DNA of 64,000 nucleotides. It comes from Alphaproteobacteria bacterium. Its GTDB lineage: Bacteria > Pseudomonadota > Alphaproteobacteria > Sphingomonadales > Sphingomonadaceae. This document shows positions 52,364 through 61,495 of this stretch, in pieces. How positions within the stretch are numbered: the first letter of the stretch is position 1; each line of letters begins with the position of its first letter. A model generated the notes under the pieces. That model was not told where the DNA came from, did not search any database, and saw only the letters and a list, made by a program, of their open reading frames with translations. Location: positions 62,001-126,000 of the forward strand of contig JAGWWF010000005.1 in assembly GCA_018970445.1 (NCBI GenBank). Direction: 5' to 3'. Position numbers and translations under genes: made by a program.

Positions 52364-53596
52364 ATGAAGCATCTGATCCTGAGTGCCCTGATTTTGGCCG
52401 GCAGCGCCGCCGCCGCCCCGCGCGCCCGCGATCTGGGGGTGCCGTTTGACGGCACGCCGGGGCCATTGAATGCCATCACCGATGTGCCGGGCGTTGAAGT
52501 GGGCATCAAGACGCTGATTTCGGGCGATGGTCCGCGTGTGCCCGACAAAGGCCCGGTGCGCACTGGAGTCACCGCCATCTTCCCGCGCGGCAAGGCCGAT
52601 GGGCGCGGCGTGTTCGCCGGTTTCTTCGCCGGCAACGGCAATGGCGACATGACCGGCACGCACTGGGTGGAGGAAGGCGGCGTGCTGGAAACGCCGATCC
52701 TGATCACCGGCACCGGCAGCGTGGGCGTGGTGCGCGATGCCGCCTTCAAATGGCTGGCCGATCATCGCCAAGGCGGCTTCTGGTATCCGCTGGTGGCCGA
52801 AACCGCCGATTTCCTGCTGCACGACATGCCGGGCCAGCATGTCACGGCAATAGACACGTTCGACGCGCTGAACAGCGCCACATCAGGCCCGGTGGCCGAA
52901 GGCAATGTTGGCGGCGGCACCGGCATGGTGTGCAACGGCTTCAAGGGCGGCACCGGCACCGCATCGCGCAAGCTGGCGGCCAGCGCCGGCGGCTATACCG
53001 TGGGCGTGCTGGTGCAGTGCAATTATGGTTCGGCCAACGGCTTGCGCATTGCCGGCATCAACGTGGCGCGCGAGATGGATCTGCAACCGCACTGCGTCAC
53101 CCGGATGATGTCGCCGCCGCAGACGTTTTTCGGGGCGGCGCCAGTGCTGTGCGACCCGAAGAAGCTGGCCATTGCCGATCCACCCGGCGAAGAGCATCGC
53201 GGCTCGATCATCATCGTCATCGCCACCGATGCGCCGCTGACGCCCGAGCAATTGAAGCGGCTGGCCCGGCGCGGCAGCGTGGGCCTGGGCCGGCTGGGCG
53301 CGATCGAATCCGATGGATCGGGCGATATCTTCATCGCCTTTTCCACCGCCAACGCCGGCGTGGACGATGGCAACTGGCACGAAACCGAAAAGCCCGCCAT
53401 GCTGACGCGCCTGCCCAACGCTGCCATCAACCCGCTGTTCGCCGCCACCATCGAAGGCGTGGAGGAGGCCGTGATCAACGCCATGATCGCCGCCAGAACC
53501 ATGACCGGGGCGGATTGGTGGACGGTATCGGCCCTGCCGCACGACCAGTTGCAGGCCGTGTTGCGCCGCCACAACCTGCTGCTGCCGGCCAAGTGA
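52364..53596 (+). CDS. P1-family (S58) aminopeptidase
   Basis: A 410-residue exported peptidase of the DmpA/S58 group, an N-terminal-nucleophile hydrolase that cuts itself in two. The signal peptide is about residues 1-18 (AGSAAAA). AEGNVGGGTGMVCNGFKGG leads to the self-cleavage site in VQCNYGSANGLRI, so Ser223 becomes the new N-terminal nucleophile. DmpA-type enzymes release L- or D-amino acids from short peptides or amides. ATG 52364 follows GGGGGAAG. The stop overlaps the GTG start of a peptide-type transporter, so the pair works together in peptide use. Confidence 0.9.
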   Translation: MKHLILSALILAGSAAAAPRARDLGVPFDGTPGPLNAITDVPGVEVGIKTLISGDGPRVPDKGPVRTGVTAIFPRGKADGRGVFAGFFAGNGNGDMTGTHWVEEGGVLETPILITGTGSVGVVRDAAFKWLADHRQGGFWYPLVAETADFLLHDMPGQHVTAIDTFDALNSATSGPVAEGNVGGGTGMVCNGFKGGTGTASRKLAASAGGYTVGVLVQCNYGSANGLRIAGINVAREMDLQPHCVTRMMSPPQTFFGAAPVLCDPKKLAIADPPGEEHRGSIIIVIATDAPLTPEQLKRLARRGSVGLGRLGAIESDGSGDIFIAFSTANAGVDDGNWHETEKPAMLTRLPNAAINPLFAATIEGVEEAVINAMIAARTMTGADWWTVSALPHDQLQAVLRRHNLLLPAK

Positions 53597-54960
53597 CGGC
53601 CAGTGCACCGTCAGGCGGTGCCGATCTGTTCGGGCATCCGCGTGGCCTCACCGTGCTGGCCGCCACCGAATTCTGGGAACGATTTTCCTTCTATGGCATG
53701 CAGTCGCTGCTGCTGCTGTACATGACGAAATATCTGCTGCTGCCCCAGCACGCCGCCGGCGTGATCGGCCTGGCGGCCTTTCGCAGTGCGCTGGAATCGC
53801 TGTCCGGCCCGCTCAGCGACATCGGCTTCGCCGCCCAGACCTATGGCCTCTACAACGGCCTCATCTATCTGCTGCCGATTGCAGGGGCCTGGCTGGGCGA
53901 TCGGGTGCTGGGACGCACCCGCACCGTTGGCATCGGATGTGTGCTGATGGCGCTGGGCCATTTGGCCATGGCGGTGGAATCGCTTTTTCTGCTGGCGCTG
54001 CTGCTGCTGATCCTGGGTTCCGGCTGCCTGGTCGGCAACATGGCGGCGCAGGTGGGCATGCTCTATGCCCCTGGAGACGAGCGCCACAGCCGCGCCTTCC
54101 AGATTTATTATGTCATGCTCAATCTGGGGGCGCTGGCCGCACCGCTGGTCGTGGGCACACTGGCCGAACGGATCGATTGGCACCTGGGGTTCGGCGTGGC
54201 CGGCATCGGCATGATGATCGGCCTGATCAACTATCTGGCCGGGCTGCGCCATCTGCCGCCTGATCGATTCGCCGCAGCGCAGCCTGAATCCGGGCCCATC
54301 CGCCTGTCTGCGACGCAATGGCGGCGGGTGGCGATCATCCTGTTGCTGCTGTTCGGCCCCTATCTTGCCCTGCTGATCGGCACCGAACAGGCCTATTCGA
54401 TGATGTATGTCTGGGCCGATACGCGGGTGGATCGCGCGGTGTTCGGATTCCAGATGCCGGTGACATGGATTGGCTTTGTCGATGGCGTGCTGGCCATTAT
54501 CGGGGTGTTTGTGGCCGGCCGCATCGCCCGCCACCTGAACCGCAGGGGCATCACCTGGGGTGAACTGGCACGGCTTGGCACCGGCCTGATGCTGCTGGTT
54601 GCCGCCTGGCTGTTTGCAGCAGCCATTGCCTTGCTGCCGATTACGCCGCTCATGGCGTGGCTGTTGTTTTTCGTGATGCTCGATTTCGGATCGGCGATAG
54701 CCGCCCCCAGCGTTTATGCGCTGGTCAGCCGGCTGGCACCACCATCGGCCGTATCGATGCTGATGGCGGCCAGCAAATCGGTCTATACCCTTTGTTATTT
54801 CGCGCTGGGCTGGCTGGGGCAATTTTATGAACCGATCGGCCCCAGCGGTTTCTGGCTGTTGACCGCAGCGATCATGGCAGCGGGGGCGCTGCTGCTGTTG
54901 CTGCCCTTTGGCTGGTGGAACCGGAAACTGGGCGCGCAGGCACCAACGGCCGCATTGTAA
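53593..54960 (+). CDS. POT-type peptide MFS transporter
   Basis: A 455-residue, roughly twelve-helix proton-coupled oligopeptide transporter. The POT signature in helix 1, ATEFWERFSFYGMQSLLLLY (ExxERFxYYG-type), and the segment GLIYLLPIAGAWLGDRVLG are clear, and further helices follow in regular spacing. The start is the GTG at 53593, which overlaps the aminopeptidase stop by four bases. So uptake of di/tripeptides is coupled to their cleavage. The family also exports or imports other compounds, so the substrate is inferred. A gap of 37 bp leads to gspC. Confidence 0.9.
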   Translation: MTASAPSGGADLFGHPRGLTVLAATEFWERFSFYGMQSLLLLYMTKYLLLPQHAAGVIGLAAFRSALESLSGPLSDIGFAAQTYGLYNGLIYLLPIAGAWLGDRVLGRTRTVGIGCVLMALGHLAMAVESLFLLALLLLILGSGCLVGNMAAQVGMLYAPGDERHSRAFQIYYVMLNLGALAAPLVVGTLAERIDWHLGFGVAGIGMMIGLINYLAGLRHLPPDRFAAAQPESGPIRLSATQWRRVAIILLLLFGPYLALLIGTEQAYSMMYVWADTRVDRAVFGFQMPVTWIGFVDGVLAIIGVFVAGRIARHLNRRGITWGELARLGTGLMLLVAAWLFAAAIALLPITPLMAWLLFFVMLDFGSAIAAPSVYALVSRLAPPSAVSMLMAASKSVYTLCYFALGWLGQFYEPIGPSGFWLLTAAIMAAGALLLLLPFGWWNRKLGAQAPTAAL

Positions 54961-54997
54961 CCCAAGCGTCACATCGCCCCGATAGGGGCTGTAACAA

Positions 54998-55516
54998 TTG
55001 CCGAATCCGATTAGGCTGCGGCCCAACGGACGTGCAAAATCGGGGGACCAGCCGCTGATCCGGAATGACACATCGCCGCCAGACTGGCCGGCCCGCCTGA
55101 TGCGGGTGGGCGAAGCGCTGGGCTGGGCGCTGGTGGGCCTGGTGCTGGCGCGCGCCGTGTGGCTGGCCATCACCCCGGCCGGGCCACTGGGCGCCTGGCA
55201 GGCACCGGCCCCGCCGGCCCTGGCCGGCGTGGCGGTCGATCCCTTCTTTCCGCAGGCCGATACACCGGCCGATGCCGTGTCTGGCCTGGATCTGGTGCTG
55301 GTTGGCACGCGTGTCGATGCGGCGTCAGGGCGGGGTTCGGCGATCATCGCCACGCCCGATGGCCAGCAGCAGGGCTTTGCCAGCGGCGACGAGATCATGC
55401 CCGGCGTGCGGCTGGTGGCCGTGGCGTTCGACAGCGTGACGCTGGATCGCGGCGGGGCGCGCGAAACGCTTTACATCGATCAATCCGGGCCGGCCCCGAC
55501 AGGAACAGGCAAATGA
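54998..55516 (+). CDS. gspC: Type II secretion protein GspC
   Basis: A 172-residue inner-membrane component that links the secretin to the platform. One helix (about residues 37-58, VGEALGWALVGLVLARAVWLA) is followed by a periplasmic homology region ending with SGDEIMPGVRLVAVAFDSVTLDRGG. There is no PDZ or coiled-coil end, so it is a short GspC. The start is a TTG at 54998 with AGGGG upstream; a later ATG at 55100 would remove the cytoplasmic part. A GCCCC/GGGGC hairpin lies at 54976-54989. The stop overlaps gspD (ATGA). Confidence 0.85.
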   Translation: MPNPIRLRPNGRAKSGDQPLIRNDTSPPDWPARLMRVGEALGWALVGLVLARAVWLAITPAGPLGAWQAPAPPALAGVAVDPFFPQADTPADAVSGLDLVLVGTRVDAASGRGSAIIATPDGQQQGFASGDEIMPGVRLVAVAFDSVTLDRGGARETLYIDQSGPAPTGTGK

Positions 55517-57603
55517 AGCGCGGCTGGCAGACCTTGATCATGGCAGCAGCGCTGCTGGCCCAGCCGGTGCTGGCACAGACCACGGTCAACCTGCGCGATG
55601 CCGATGTGCGCGCCTTCATCCAGGATGTGGCGCGCGCCACCGGGCGCAGCTTCATCATCGATCCGCGCGTGCAGGGCAAGGTGACGGTGGTGTCTGACCG
55701 GCCGCTGGATCAGGCCGGTTATTTCGAGCTGTTCCTGTCCACCCTGCGCGCCAACGGGCTGGTCGTCACCCCGGCGGCCGGCGGGGCGTTCCGCGTGGCC
55801 CCGCTGGATGGGGCCGCCACCCAGCCATCGGCCGGGGCATCGGCAGGCCTGGGCCGCGATCGCTTTGAAACCCGCGTGGTGCCGCTGAAATATATCGATG
55901 CCGCCTCGGCGCTGGAATCGCTGCGGCCGCTGGTGTCGCGCGAAGGCCAGGTGACGGCCAATCGCAGCGGCAATGCCGTGATCGTGGCGGATTTTTCCGA
56001 CAATGTGGTGCGCGTCACCGCGCTGGCCCGGCAGCTCGATCAGGATCGCGCCGCGGTGCGGGTCGTGGCGCTGAAACATGCCGGCGCGCGCGAGATTGCC
56101 ACCAGCCTGGCCCAGGTGGCGCAAGGCAGCGCCGAAGGGCGCGGCTGGCAGGTGGCCCCGGTGGATGCCAGCAACTCCCTGGTGTTGCGCGGCGATCCCG
56201 CCACATTGGCCAAGCTGGCGCGCACCATCGCCGATCTGGATCAGGCGGCGGCCGCCGGCAGCGACGTGCGGGTGATGTTCCTGAACCATGCCGATGCCGA
56301 AAAGCTGGTGCCGGTGCTGCAACAGCTGGTTGGCCAGCCGGTCAGCCCCGCTTCCCAGGCCGCGCCCATCACCCAGCCCACCCAGAGCGCCTTTGGCAAT
56401 GCCAGTGCCGGCCAGCCGGGCCAGGCCCAGCCGATCGCGGCCCAGCCGCTGCCCGCCGCGCCGCAGGGCGCGCTGGGCACCAGCGGCTTTGTGCCCGGGG
56501 CCAGCATCGGGCGCGGCCAGGCGGTGATCGCGCGCTATGAAGGGGCCAACGCCATCGTGATTGCCGCGCCCGCCGATGTGCAGCGCCGGCTGGGCGAGGT
56601 GGTGCGGCAGCTTGATGTGCGGCGCGAACAGGTGCTGGTGGAAGCGGTGATCGTGGAGATCAGCGACGTCGCCGCCCAGCGGCTGGGCGTGCAGTTCCTG
56701 CTGGGTGGCAACGGCAACAGCAACATCCCGTTTTCCGTCACCAATTACAGCAATGCCGCGCCCAATCTGCTGGCCGTGGCCGGCGCAATCGTTTCGGAAA
56801 ACCGCTATGGCCAGGACAATGCCACCAGCGTGCAGCTGCGCACCGCGGCGGTGAACAGCCTGCTGAATGCCAATGGCGGCCAGTTCGGCTTTGGCGGCAA
56901 TCTGGGATCGAACGCGGTGTTCGGCTTTGTCGTCAACGCCGTGAAGGCCGATACCGCGTCCAACGTGCTGTCCACCCCGTCGGTGGTCACGCTCGACAAC
57001 GCGCAGGCGCGCATCCTGGTGGGCCAGAATGTGCCGATCGCCACCGGCCAGGCGCTCAGCAACAATTTCGACAATAGCTTTCGCACCGTGCAGCGCCAGG
57101 ATATCGGCATCCAGCTGGATGTGCGCCCGCAGATCAACGCCGGCGGCACCATCAAGCTGAGCCTGCGTCAGGAGGTGAGCAGCATCGCCCAGGCGGTCGT
57201 CACCCAGAATGTCCCCGATCTGATCTTCAACAAGCGCGAGATTTCCACCACCGTCACCGTGGATGATGGCCAGATCATCGCGCTGGGCGGCCTGATCGAT
57301 GAAAATGAACGCCGCGCCATCGAAAAGGTGCCGCTGCTGGGCGATATCCCCATCCTGGGCAATCTGTTCCGGTCCCGGTCGCGCAATCGCACCAAGACCA
57401 ATCTGATGGTGTTCATCCGCCCCACCATCATCAAGGGTGCCGAAGATGCCGCGCGGCTGACCGGCGAACGCTATCAATATGTCCGCGCCGAACAGGCAGT
57501 GCGCGAGGGCAGCACCGACACCAGCCTGGATGCACTGGTGCGCGATTATCTGAAGGCCCCCATTCCCGGTGCGCCGCCGCCGGCCGATCCGCCCAAACCA
57601 TGA
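55513..57603 (+). CDS. gspD: Type II secretion secretin GspD
   Basis: A 696-residue outer-membrane secretin that forms the exit channel. The signal peptide ends at about residue 21 (PVLA/Q). The N0 domain (VNLRDADVRAFIQDVARATG) and three N-domain repeats follow, with a Gln/Pro/Ala-rich insertion within N3 (about residues 275-335). The secretin core includes VLVEAVIVEISDVAAQRLG, LSTPSVVTLDNAQARILVG and GGLIDENERRAIEKVPLLGD. It ends with a Pro-rich stretch. A pilotin is not seen nearby. It is translationally coupled on both sides. Confidence 0.96.
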   Translation: MKRGWQTLIMAAALLAQPVLAQTTVNLRDADVRAFIQDVARATGRSFIIDPRVQGKVTVVSDRPLDQAGYFELFLSTLRANGLVVTPAAGGAFRVAPLDGAATQPSAGASAGLGRDRFETRVVPLKYIDAASALESLRPLVSREGQVTANRSGNAVIVADFSDNVVRVTALARQLDQDRAAVRVVALKHAGAREIATSLAQVAQGSAEGRGWQVAPVDASNSLVLRGDPATLAKLARTIADLDQAAAAGSDVRVMFLNHADAEKLVPVLQQLVGQPVSPASQAAPITQPTQSAFGNASAGQPGQAQPIAAQPLPAAPQGALGTSGFVPGASIGRGQAVIARYEGANAIVIAAPADVQRRLGEVVRQLDVRREQVLVEAVIVEISDVAAQRLGVQFLLGGNGNSNIPFSVTNYSNAAPNLLAVAGAIVSENRYGQDNATSVQLRTAAVNSLLNANGGQFGFGGNLGSNAVFGFVVNAVKADTASNVLSTPSVVTLDNAQARILVGQNVPIATGQALSNNFDNSFRTVQRQDIGIQLDVRPQINAGGTIKLSLRQEVSSIAQAVVTQNVPDLIFNKREISTTVTVDDGQIIALGGLIDENERRAIEKVPLLGDIPILGNLFRSRSRNRTKTNLMVFIRPTIIKGAEDAARLTGERYQYVRAEQAVREGSTDTSLDALVRDYLKAPIPGAPPPADPPKP

Positions 57604-59030
57604 CCACCACGCTGCCTTACGCCTTTGCCAAGGCCAACGGCCTGATCCTCACCGCGGCCGGCGATGTGGCAACGGTGACGCGCCGGCCCGGCAGCCGCAC
57701 CGCCGCCCTGGCCGAGGTGCGCCGCATCGCCGGCCGCCCGCTGCGCCTGACCGAGGTGAACGAAGCCGATTTCGACCGGCTGCTGCAGGATCATTATGCC
57801 AGCAGCGCCTATGCCGGGCAGACCGACGGGCTGCTGGCGCTGGCCGACGACATGCCATCGGCCGAAGATCTGCTGGCCAGCGACGATGAAGCCCCCGCCA
57901 TCCGCCTGATCAACGGCCTGATCGCCGAGGCCGCCCGCCTGAAGGCATCGGACATCCACATCGAACCGTTCGAGGCCGCCCTGGTGGTGCGCATGCGCAT
58001 CGATGGCCAGTTGCAGGAAATGCACCGCCTGCCGGCCGGTGTCGCCAGCCTGCTGGTCAGCCGCATCAAGGTGATGGCCCGGCTTGACATCGCCGAACGC
58101 CGGCTGCCCCAGGATGGACGCATGGAACTGGCGCTGGCGGCCAAGCGGCTGGATGTGCGCGTGTCCACCCTGCCGGCGCGCGGCGGCGAACGCGTGGTGC
58201 TGCGCCTGCTCGACAAGGACAATGCGGGCATCGATCTGGCGGCGCTGGGCATGCCGCCGGCCAGCGATGCCGCCTTCCGCGCCGCGCTGGCCAGCCCCAA
58301 TGGGCTTGTGCTCGTCACCGGCCCCACCGGCAGCGGCAAGACCACCACGCTTTATGCCGGGCTGAAACTGCTGAACGACGGCAGCCGCAACATCCTCACC
58401 GTGGAAGACCCGGTGGAATATGCCGTGGATGGCATCGGCCAGACCCAGGTGAATGCCAAGGTCGGCCTCAGCTTTGCCGCCGGCCTGCGCGCCATCCTGC
58501 GGCAGGATCCCGATGTGGTGATGGTTGGCGAAATCCGCGATGCCGAAACGGCGCAGATCGCCGTGCAGGCCGCGCTCACCGGCCATCTCGTGCTGTCCTC
58601 GCTGCACACCAACGATGCCGCCAGCGCCATCACCCGCCTGCGCGATTTCGGCATCGAGCCCTTTCTGCTGGCCGCCACGCTGCGCGCCGTGCTGGCCCAG
58701 CGGCTGGTGCGCCGGCTCTGCCCCGATTGCCGCCAGCCCGCGCCCGGTGACGCTGCGACCCTCGCCGCGCTTGGCCTGCCCGCCGGCACCGCCCTGTGGC
58801 AGGCGCCCGGCTGCCCCGCCTGCCACCACAGCGGCTGGCAGGGCCGGGTGGGCCTGTATGATCTGGTCCGCATGACCGATGCGCTGGCGCTGCGTATCAA
58901 TGCCGGCGCCACCGCTGCCGAGCTGGCGGCGCAAAGCCAGGGCCTGCCCGCCGTGGCCGCCGCCGCCGTGGCGCAGGGCCTCACCACCCCGGCCGAAGCG
59001 CTGCGGGTGATCGGGGGCGGTGATGGCTGA
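57600..59030 (+). CDS. gspE: Type II secretion ATPase GspE
   Basis: A 476-residue cytoplasmic hexameric ATPase that drives pseudopilus growth. Walker A is GPTGSGKT (241-248), then the Asp box HIEPFEAALVVRMRIDG, Walker B / His box VGEIRDAETAQIAVQAALTG and SLHTNDAASAITR. A zinc site is formed by two CxxC pairs (C374/C377 and C405/C408), typical of GspE. The N-terminal GspL-contact region is short. ATG 57600 overlaps the gspD stop and the gene runs into gspF. Confidence 0.97.
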   Translation: MTTTLPYAFAKANGLILTAAGDVATVTRRPGSRTAALAEVRRIAGRPLRLTEVNEADFDRLLQDHYASSAYAGQTDGLLALADDMPSAEDLLASDDEAPAIRLINGLIAEAARLKASDIHIEPFEAALVVRMRIDGQLQEMHRLPAGVASLLVSRIKVMARLDIAERRLPQDGRMELALAAKRLDVRVSTLPARGGERVVLRLLDKDNAGIDLAALGMPPASDAAFRAALASPNGLVLVTGPTGSGKTTTLYAGLKLLNDGSRNILTVEDPVEYAVDGIGQTQVNAKVGLSFAAGLRAILRQDPDVVMVGEIRDAETAQIAVQAALTGHLVLSSLHTNDAASAITRLRDFGIEPFLLAATLRAVLAQRLVRRLCPDCRQPAPGDAATLAALGLPAGTALWQAPGCPACHHSGWQGRVGLYDLVRMTDALALRINAGATAAELAAQSQGLPAVAAAAVAQGLTTPAEALRVIGGGDG

Positions 59031-60234
59031 ATGGGCCTGGGCCGCGCTGGATGCCGCCGGCCAGCCGCGCCGCGGCCGGCTGTCTGCCGCCAGCCGGGAA
59101 GCCGCCCGCGCTGCCCTGCTGGGCCGCAAGCTGTTCCCCACCAGCCTGGAACCGGCCGCCGCCAGCGCCGTGCCCACCGCCCGCCGCCGGCTGAAGCCAG
59201 CCACGCTCGCGCTGTTCACCCGGCAGCTGGCCACGCTGGCCGCCGTGGTGCCGCTGGAAGAGGCGCTGCGCACCATCCGCATCCAGACCGAAGGTGAAGC
59301 CCGGCGCGACGGCGCGGCCGACGTGATCGCCAGCGTCCACGCCGCCGTGGTGGAAGGCCGCCGCCTGTCCGACGCCTTGGCCCTTGAACCGGCCAGCTTT
59401 CCACCACTTTATCGCGCCATGGTCGCGGCCGGCGAAGGCGCCGGCACCCTGCCCGGCCTGCTGGAACGGCTGGCCGCCCTGCTGGAACGCCAGGCCGAAT
59501 TGCGCGGCAAGCTGCAGGCGGCGCTGGCCTATCCCGCCGCGCTCACCGTGGTCGCCACCCTGGCCGTGACCGCGCTTATGGCCTTCGTGGTGCCGCGCAT
59601 CGCCGAACAGTTCGCCGATATCGGGCAAAGCCTGCCGCTGCTCACCCGCCTGGTGGTTGGCCTGTCCCACCTCATCGCCGGCTGGTGGTGGCTGATGGCG
59701 CTGGCGCTGGCCGGGGCGGCAGCGCTGGCGGCGCGGGCGCTGGCCGATCCGGCCACCCGCCGCCGCGTCGATGCCCGCGCCCTCACCCTGCCCGTGGCCG
59801 GCCGGCTGATCCGCAACTGGCAGGCGGCGCGGCTGGCCCGCACGCTGGCAATGATGGTCGCCAGCCGGCTGCCGATCGTCGATGGCCTCAGGCTCACCCT
59901 GCCCACCATCGGCAATCATGAAATCCGCGCCCGCGTCGCCCAGATGGCCGATGATATCAGCGAAGGCGCCAGCCTGACCGCCGCCATGAAGCGCGCCGCC
60001 GTGCTGCCGCCGCTGCTGGTCGCCATGGCCGCCGGCGGCGAAAGCGCCGGCCGGCTCGACGTGATGCTGGAACGCGGCGCCGACGCGCTGGAACGCGAAC
60101 ATGATGCCGCCACCCGCGCCGCGCTGGCGTTGCTGGAACCGGCGATCATCCTTGTCATGGGCGGCGCGGTGGCGGTGATCGTGCTGTCCATCCTCCTTCC
60201 CATCCTGCAACTGGAAAGTCTGGCCAGCGCATGA
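59023..60234 (+). CDS. gspF: Type II secretion platform protein GspF
   Basis: A 403-residue polytopic inner-membrane protein on which the pseudopilus is built. Two tandem cytoplasmic GspF domains are seen (about residues 68-190 and 270-395), each with LFTRQLATLAAVVPLEEALR-like and ARLARTLAMMVASRLPIVDG motifs, separated and followed by membrane helices. ATG 59023 lies inside gspE (overlap with its stop) with a GGGGGCGG ribosome site. The stop overlaps gspG (ATGA). Confidence 0.95.
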   Translation: MAEWAWAALDAAGQPRRGRLSAASREAARAALLGRKLFPTSLEPAAASAVPTARRRLKPATLALFTRQLATLAAVVPLEEALRTIRIQTEGEARRDGAADVIASVHAAVVEGRRLSDALALEPASFPPLYRAMVAAGEGAGTLPGLLERLAALLERQAELRGKLQAALAYPAALTVVATLAVTALMAFVVPRIAEQFADIGQSLPLLTRLVVGLSHLIAGWWWLMALALAGAAALAARALADPATRRRVDARALTLPVAGRLIRNWQAARLARTLAMMVASRLPIVDGLRLTLPTIGNHEIRARVAQMADDISEGASLTAAMKRAAVLPPLLVAMAAGGESAGRLDVMLERGADALEREHDAATRAALALLEPAIILVMGGAVAVIVLSILLPILQLESLASA

Positions 60235-60668
60235 ACACCACCCGCCGCCGCATCCCCAACGGCTTCACCCTCATCGAACTGATGGTGGTGATCGTCATCA
60301 TCGGCATCCTTACCACCGTCGTCGTCATCAACGTGCTGCCCGATGTGGACAAGGCCGCCGTCACCCGTGCCCGTGCCGATATCGCCAGTCTTGAAACGGC
60401 CCTCACCTCCTATCGCGCCGATCACATGGCGGTGCCCTCCACGGTGCAGGGCCTGGCCGCGCTGCAAAGCCCGCCCAGCGATCTGGCCCAGCCCGAACGC
60501 TATCGCCCCGGCGGCTATGTCAGCCGCCTGCCCAAGGACCCGTGGGGCCATCCCTATCAATATGCCGCCCCCGGCCGCAGCGGCCCGTTCGACGTGTGGT
60601 CGATGGGCCCTGACGGCAAGACCGGCCCCGGCGCCGACACAGATGACATCGGCACCTGGAATCTCTGA
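60231..60668 (+). CDS. gspG: Major pseudopilin GspG
   Basis: A 145-residue prepilin. The leader ends NG/FTLIE with Gly11, Phe12 and Glu16 (+5), followed by the hydrophobic helix LMVVIVIIGILTTVVVINVL. The C-terminal globular part includes LPKDPWGHPYQYAAPG and GADTDDIGTWNL, the calcium-site region of GspG. It polymerises into the pseudopilus that pushes substrates through GspD. A prepilin peptidase (GspO) is not in the window and must be elsewhere. Confidence 0.97.
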   Translation: MNTTRRRIPNGFTLIELMVVIVIIGILTTVVVINVLPDVDKAAVTRARADIASLETALTSYRADHMAVPSTVQGLAALQSPPSDLAQPERYRPGGYVSRLPKDPWGHPYQYAAPGRSGPFDVWSMGPDGKTGPGADTDDIGTWNL

Positions 60669-61065
60669 ACCCCGCCGTGCGGAGGCCGGCTTCACGCTGG
60701 TGGAACTGGTGGTGGCCATCGCCATCATCGGCATCGCTGCGGCCGCAATCCTGCTTACCCTGCCCGGTGCCGGCGATGATGCGCGCCGTTCGGCCCTGCG
60801 CCTTGCCGCCCATGCCGGCGCGGCGCGCGATGCCGCGATCCTGACCGGCCGGCCGGTGCTGTTCACCCCCGGCCCCGGCGGCTGGCAGGCCGGCGACCGG
60901 CCACCGGTGCGCCTGCCCGCCGGGCAAGGCCTGACCGTGGAACCGGCCGGCCCGATCCTGTTCGATCCCACCGGCCTGGCCAGCCCGGCCCGGCTGACGG
61001 TGCGCCAGAATGATGCCAGCGCCAGCGTGACGATCGATGCCGCCGGGGCGATCCATGCGCGCTGA
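60643..61065 (+). CDS. gspH: Minor pseudopilin GspH
   Basis: A 140-residue prepilin, started at ATG 60643 inside the end of gspG. The leader ends AEAG/FTLVE with Gly16, Phe17 and Glu21 (+5), and the helix LVVAIAIIGIAAAAILL follows. The body is shorter than most GspH proteins but shows the usual fold. GspH binds the tip assembly of GspI, J and K. It is followed by a GC-rich repeat of about 50 bases before gspI, the only gap of note in the operon. Confidence 0.85.
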   Translation: MTSAPGISEPRRAEAGFTLVELVVAIAIIGIAAAAILLTLPGAGDDARRSALRLAAHAGAARDAAILTGRPVLFTPGPGGWQAGDRPPVRLPAGQGLTVEPAGPILFDPTGLASPARLTVRQNDASASVTIDAAGAIHAR

Positions 61066-61118
61066 CCCTCCACCCCAATCCTCCCCCCCTGGGGGAGGTG
61101 CCCGCAGGGCGGAGGGGG
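61066..61118 (+). repeat. Branched hairpin repeat between gspH and gspI
   Basis: Directly after the gspH stop the DNA folds into a three-way junction. The outer stem is CCCTCC (61066-61071) with GGAGGG (61111-61116). Inside are hairpin CCTCCCCC (61080-61087) with GGGGGAGG (61091-61098) and hairpin GCCC (61100-61103) with GGGC (61107-61110). The right outer arm is the gspI ribosome site, GGAGGGGG. I recall similar CTCCCCC/GGGGGAGG elements scattered between genes of sphingomonads and relatives, which I cannot confirm here. Confidence 0.6.
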
Positions 61119-61123
61119 CCGGC

Positions 61124-61495
61124 ATGGAGCGCGTTTGCCGGTGCCCGCAACCCAACGGTTTCTCCCTGATCGAAGTGATGGTCGCGCTGGCCATCTTCGG
61201 CCTGGCCGCTGTCGCCCTGATCCGCTTGCAGGGTGTCTCCCTGGCCAGCGCCACCACCCTGGCCGAACGCGGCCAGGCCGCCATCGTCGCCCGCAACCAG
61301 GCGCTGGAGGCCTGGGTGTCGCCCACCCCGCCCGGCCCGGCGCAGGGCCACGAGCGCGCCGGCCGCCGCGACTGGGTCTGGACCCGGCAGACCCGCCCCG
61401 GCCCCGATCCCGGCACGGTGCTGATCGCGATCAGCGTGGCCGGCGACAATGGCCAGATCATCGCCAGCGACCAGCTGCTGTGGGCCCGGCGATGA
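61124..61495 (+). CDS. gspI: Minor pseudopilin GspI
   Basis: A 123-residue prepilin. The leader ends PNG/FSLIE with Gly12, Phe13 and Glu17 (+5), then the helix VMVALAIFGLAAVALI. The leader contains two cysteines (VCRCPQ), unusual for this family. The C-terminal domain has the Trp-rich segment (RRDWVWTRQTRPGPDPGTVL) typical of GspI. The ribosome site GGAGGGGG lies 5 bases before the ATG and inside a hairpin element. The stop overlaps gspJ (ATGA). Confidence 0.9.
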   Translation: MERVCRCPQPNGFSLIEVMVALAIFGLAAVALIRLQGVSLASATTLAERGQAAIVARNQALEAWVSPTPPGPAQGHERAGRRDWVWTRQTRPGPDPGTVLIAISVAGDNGQIIASDQLLWARR

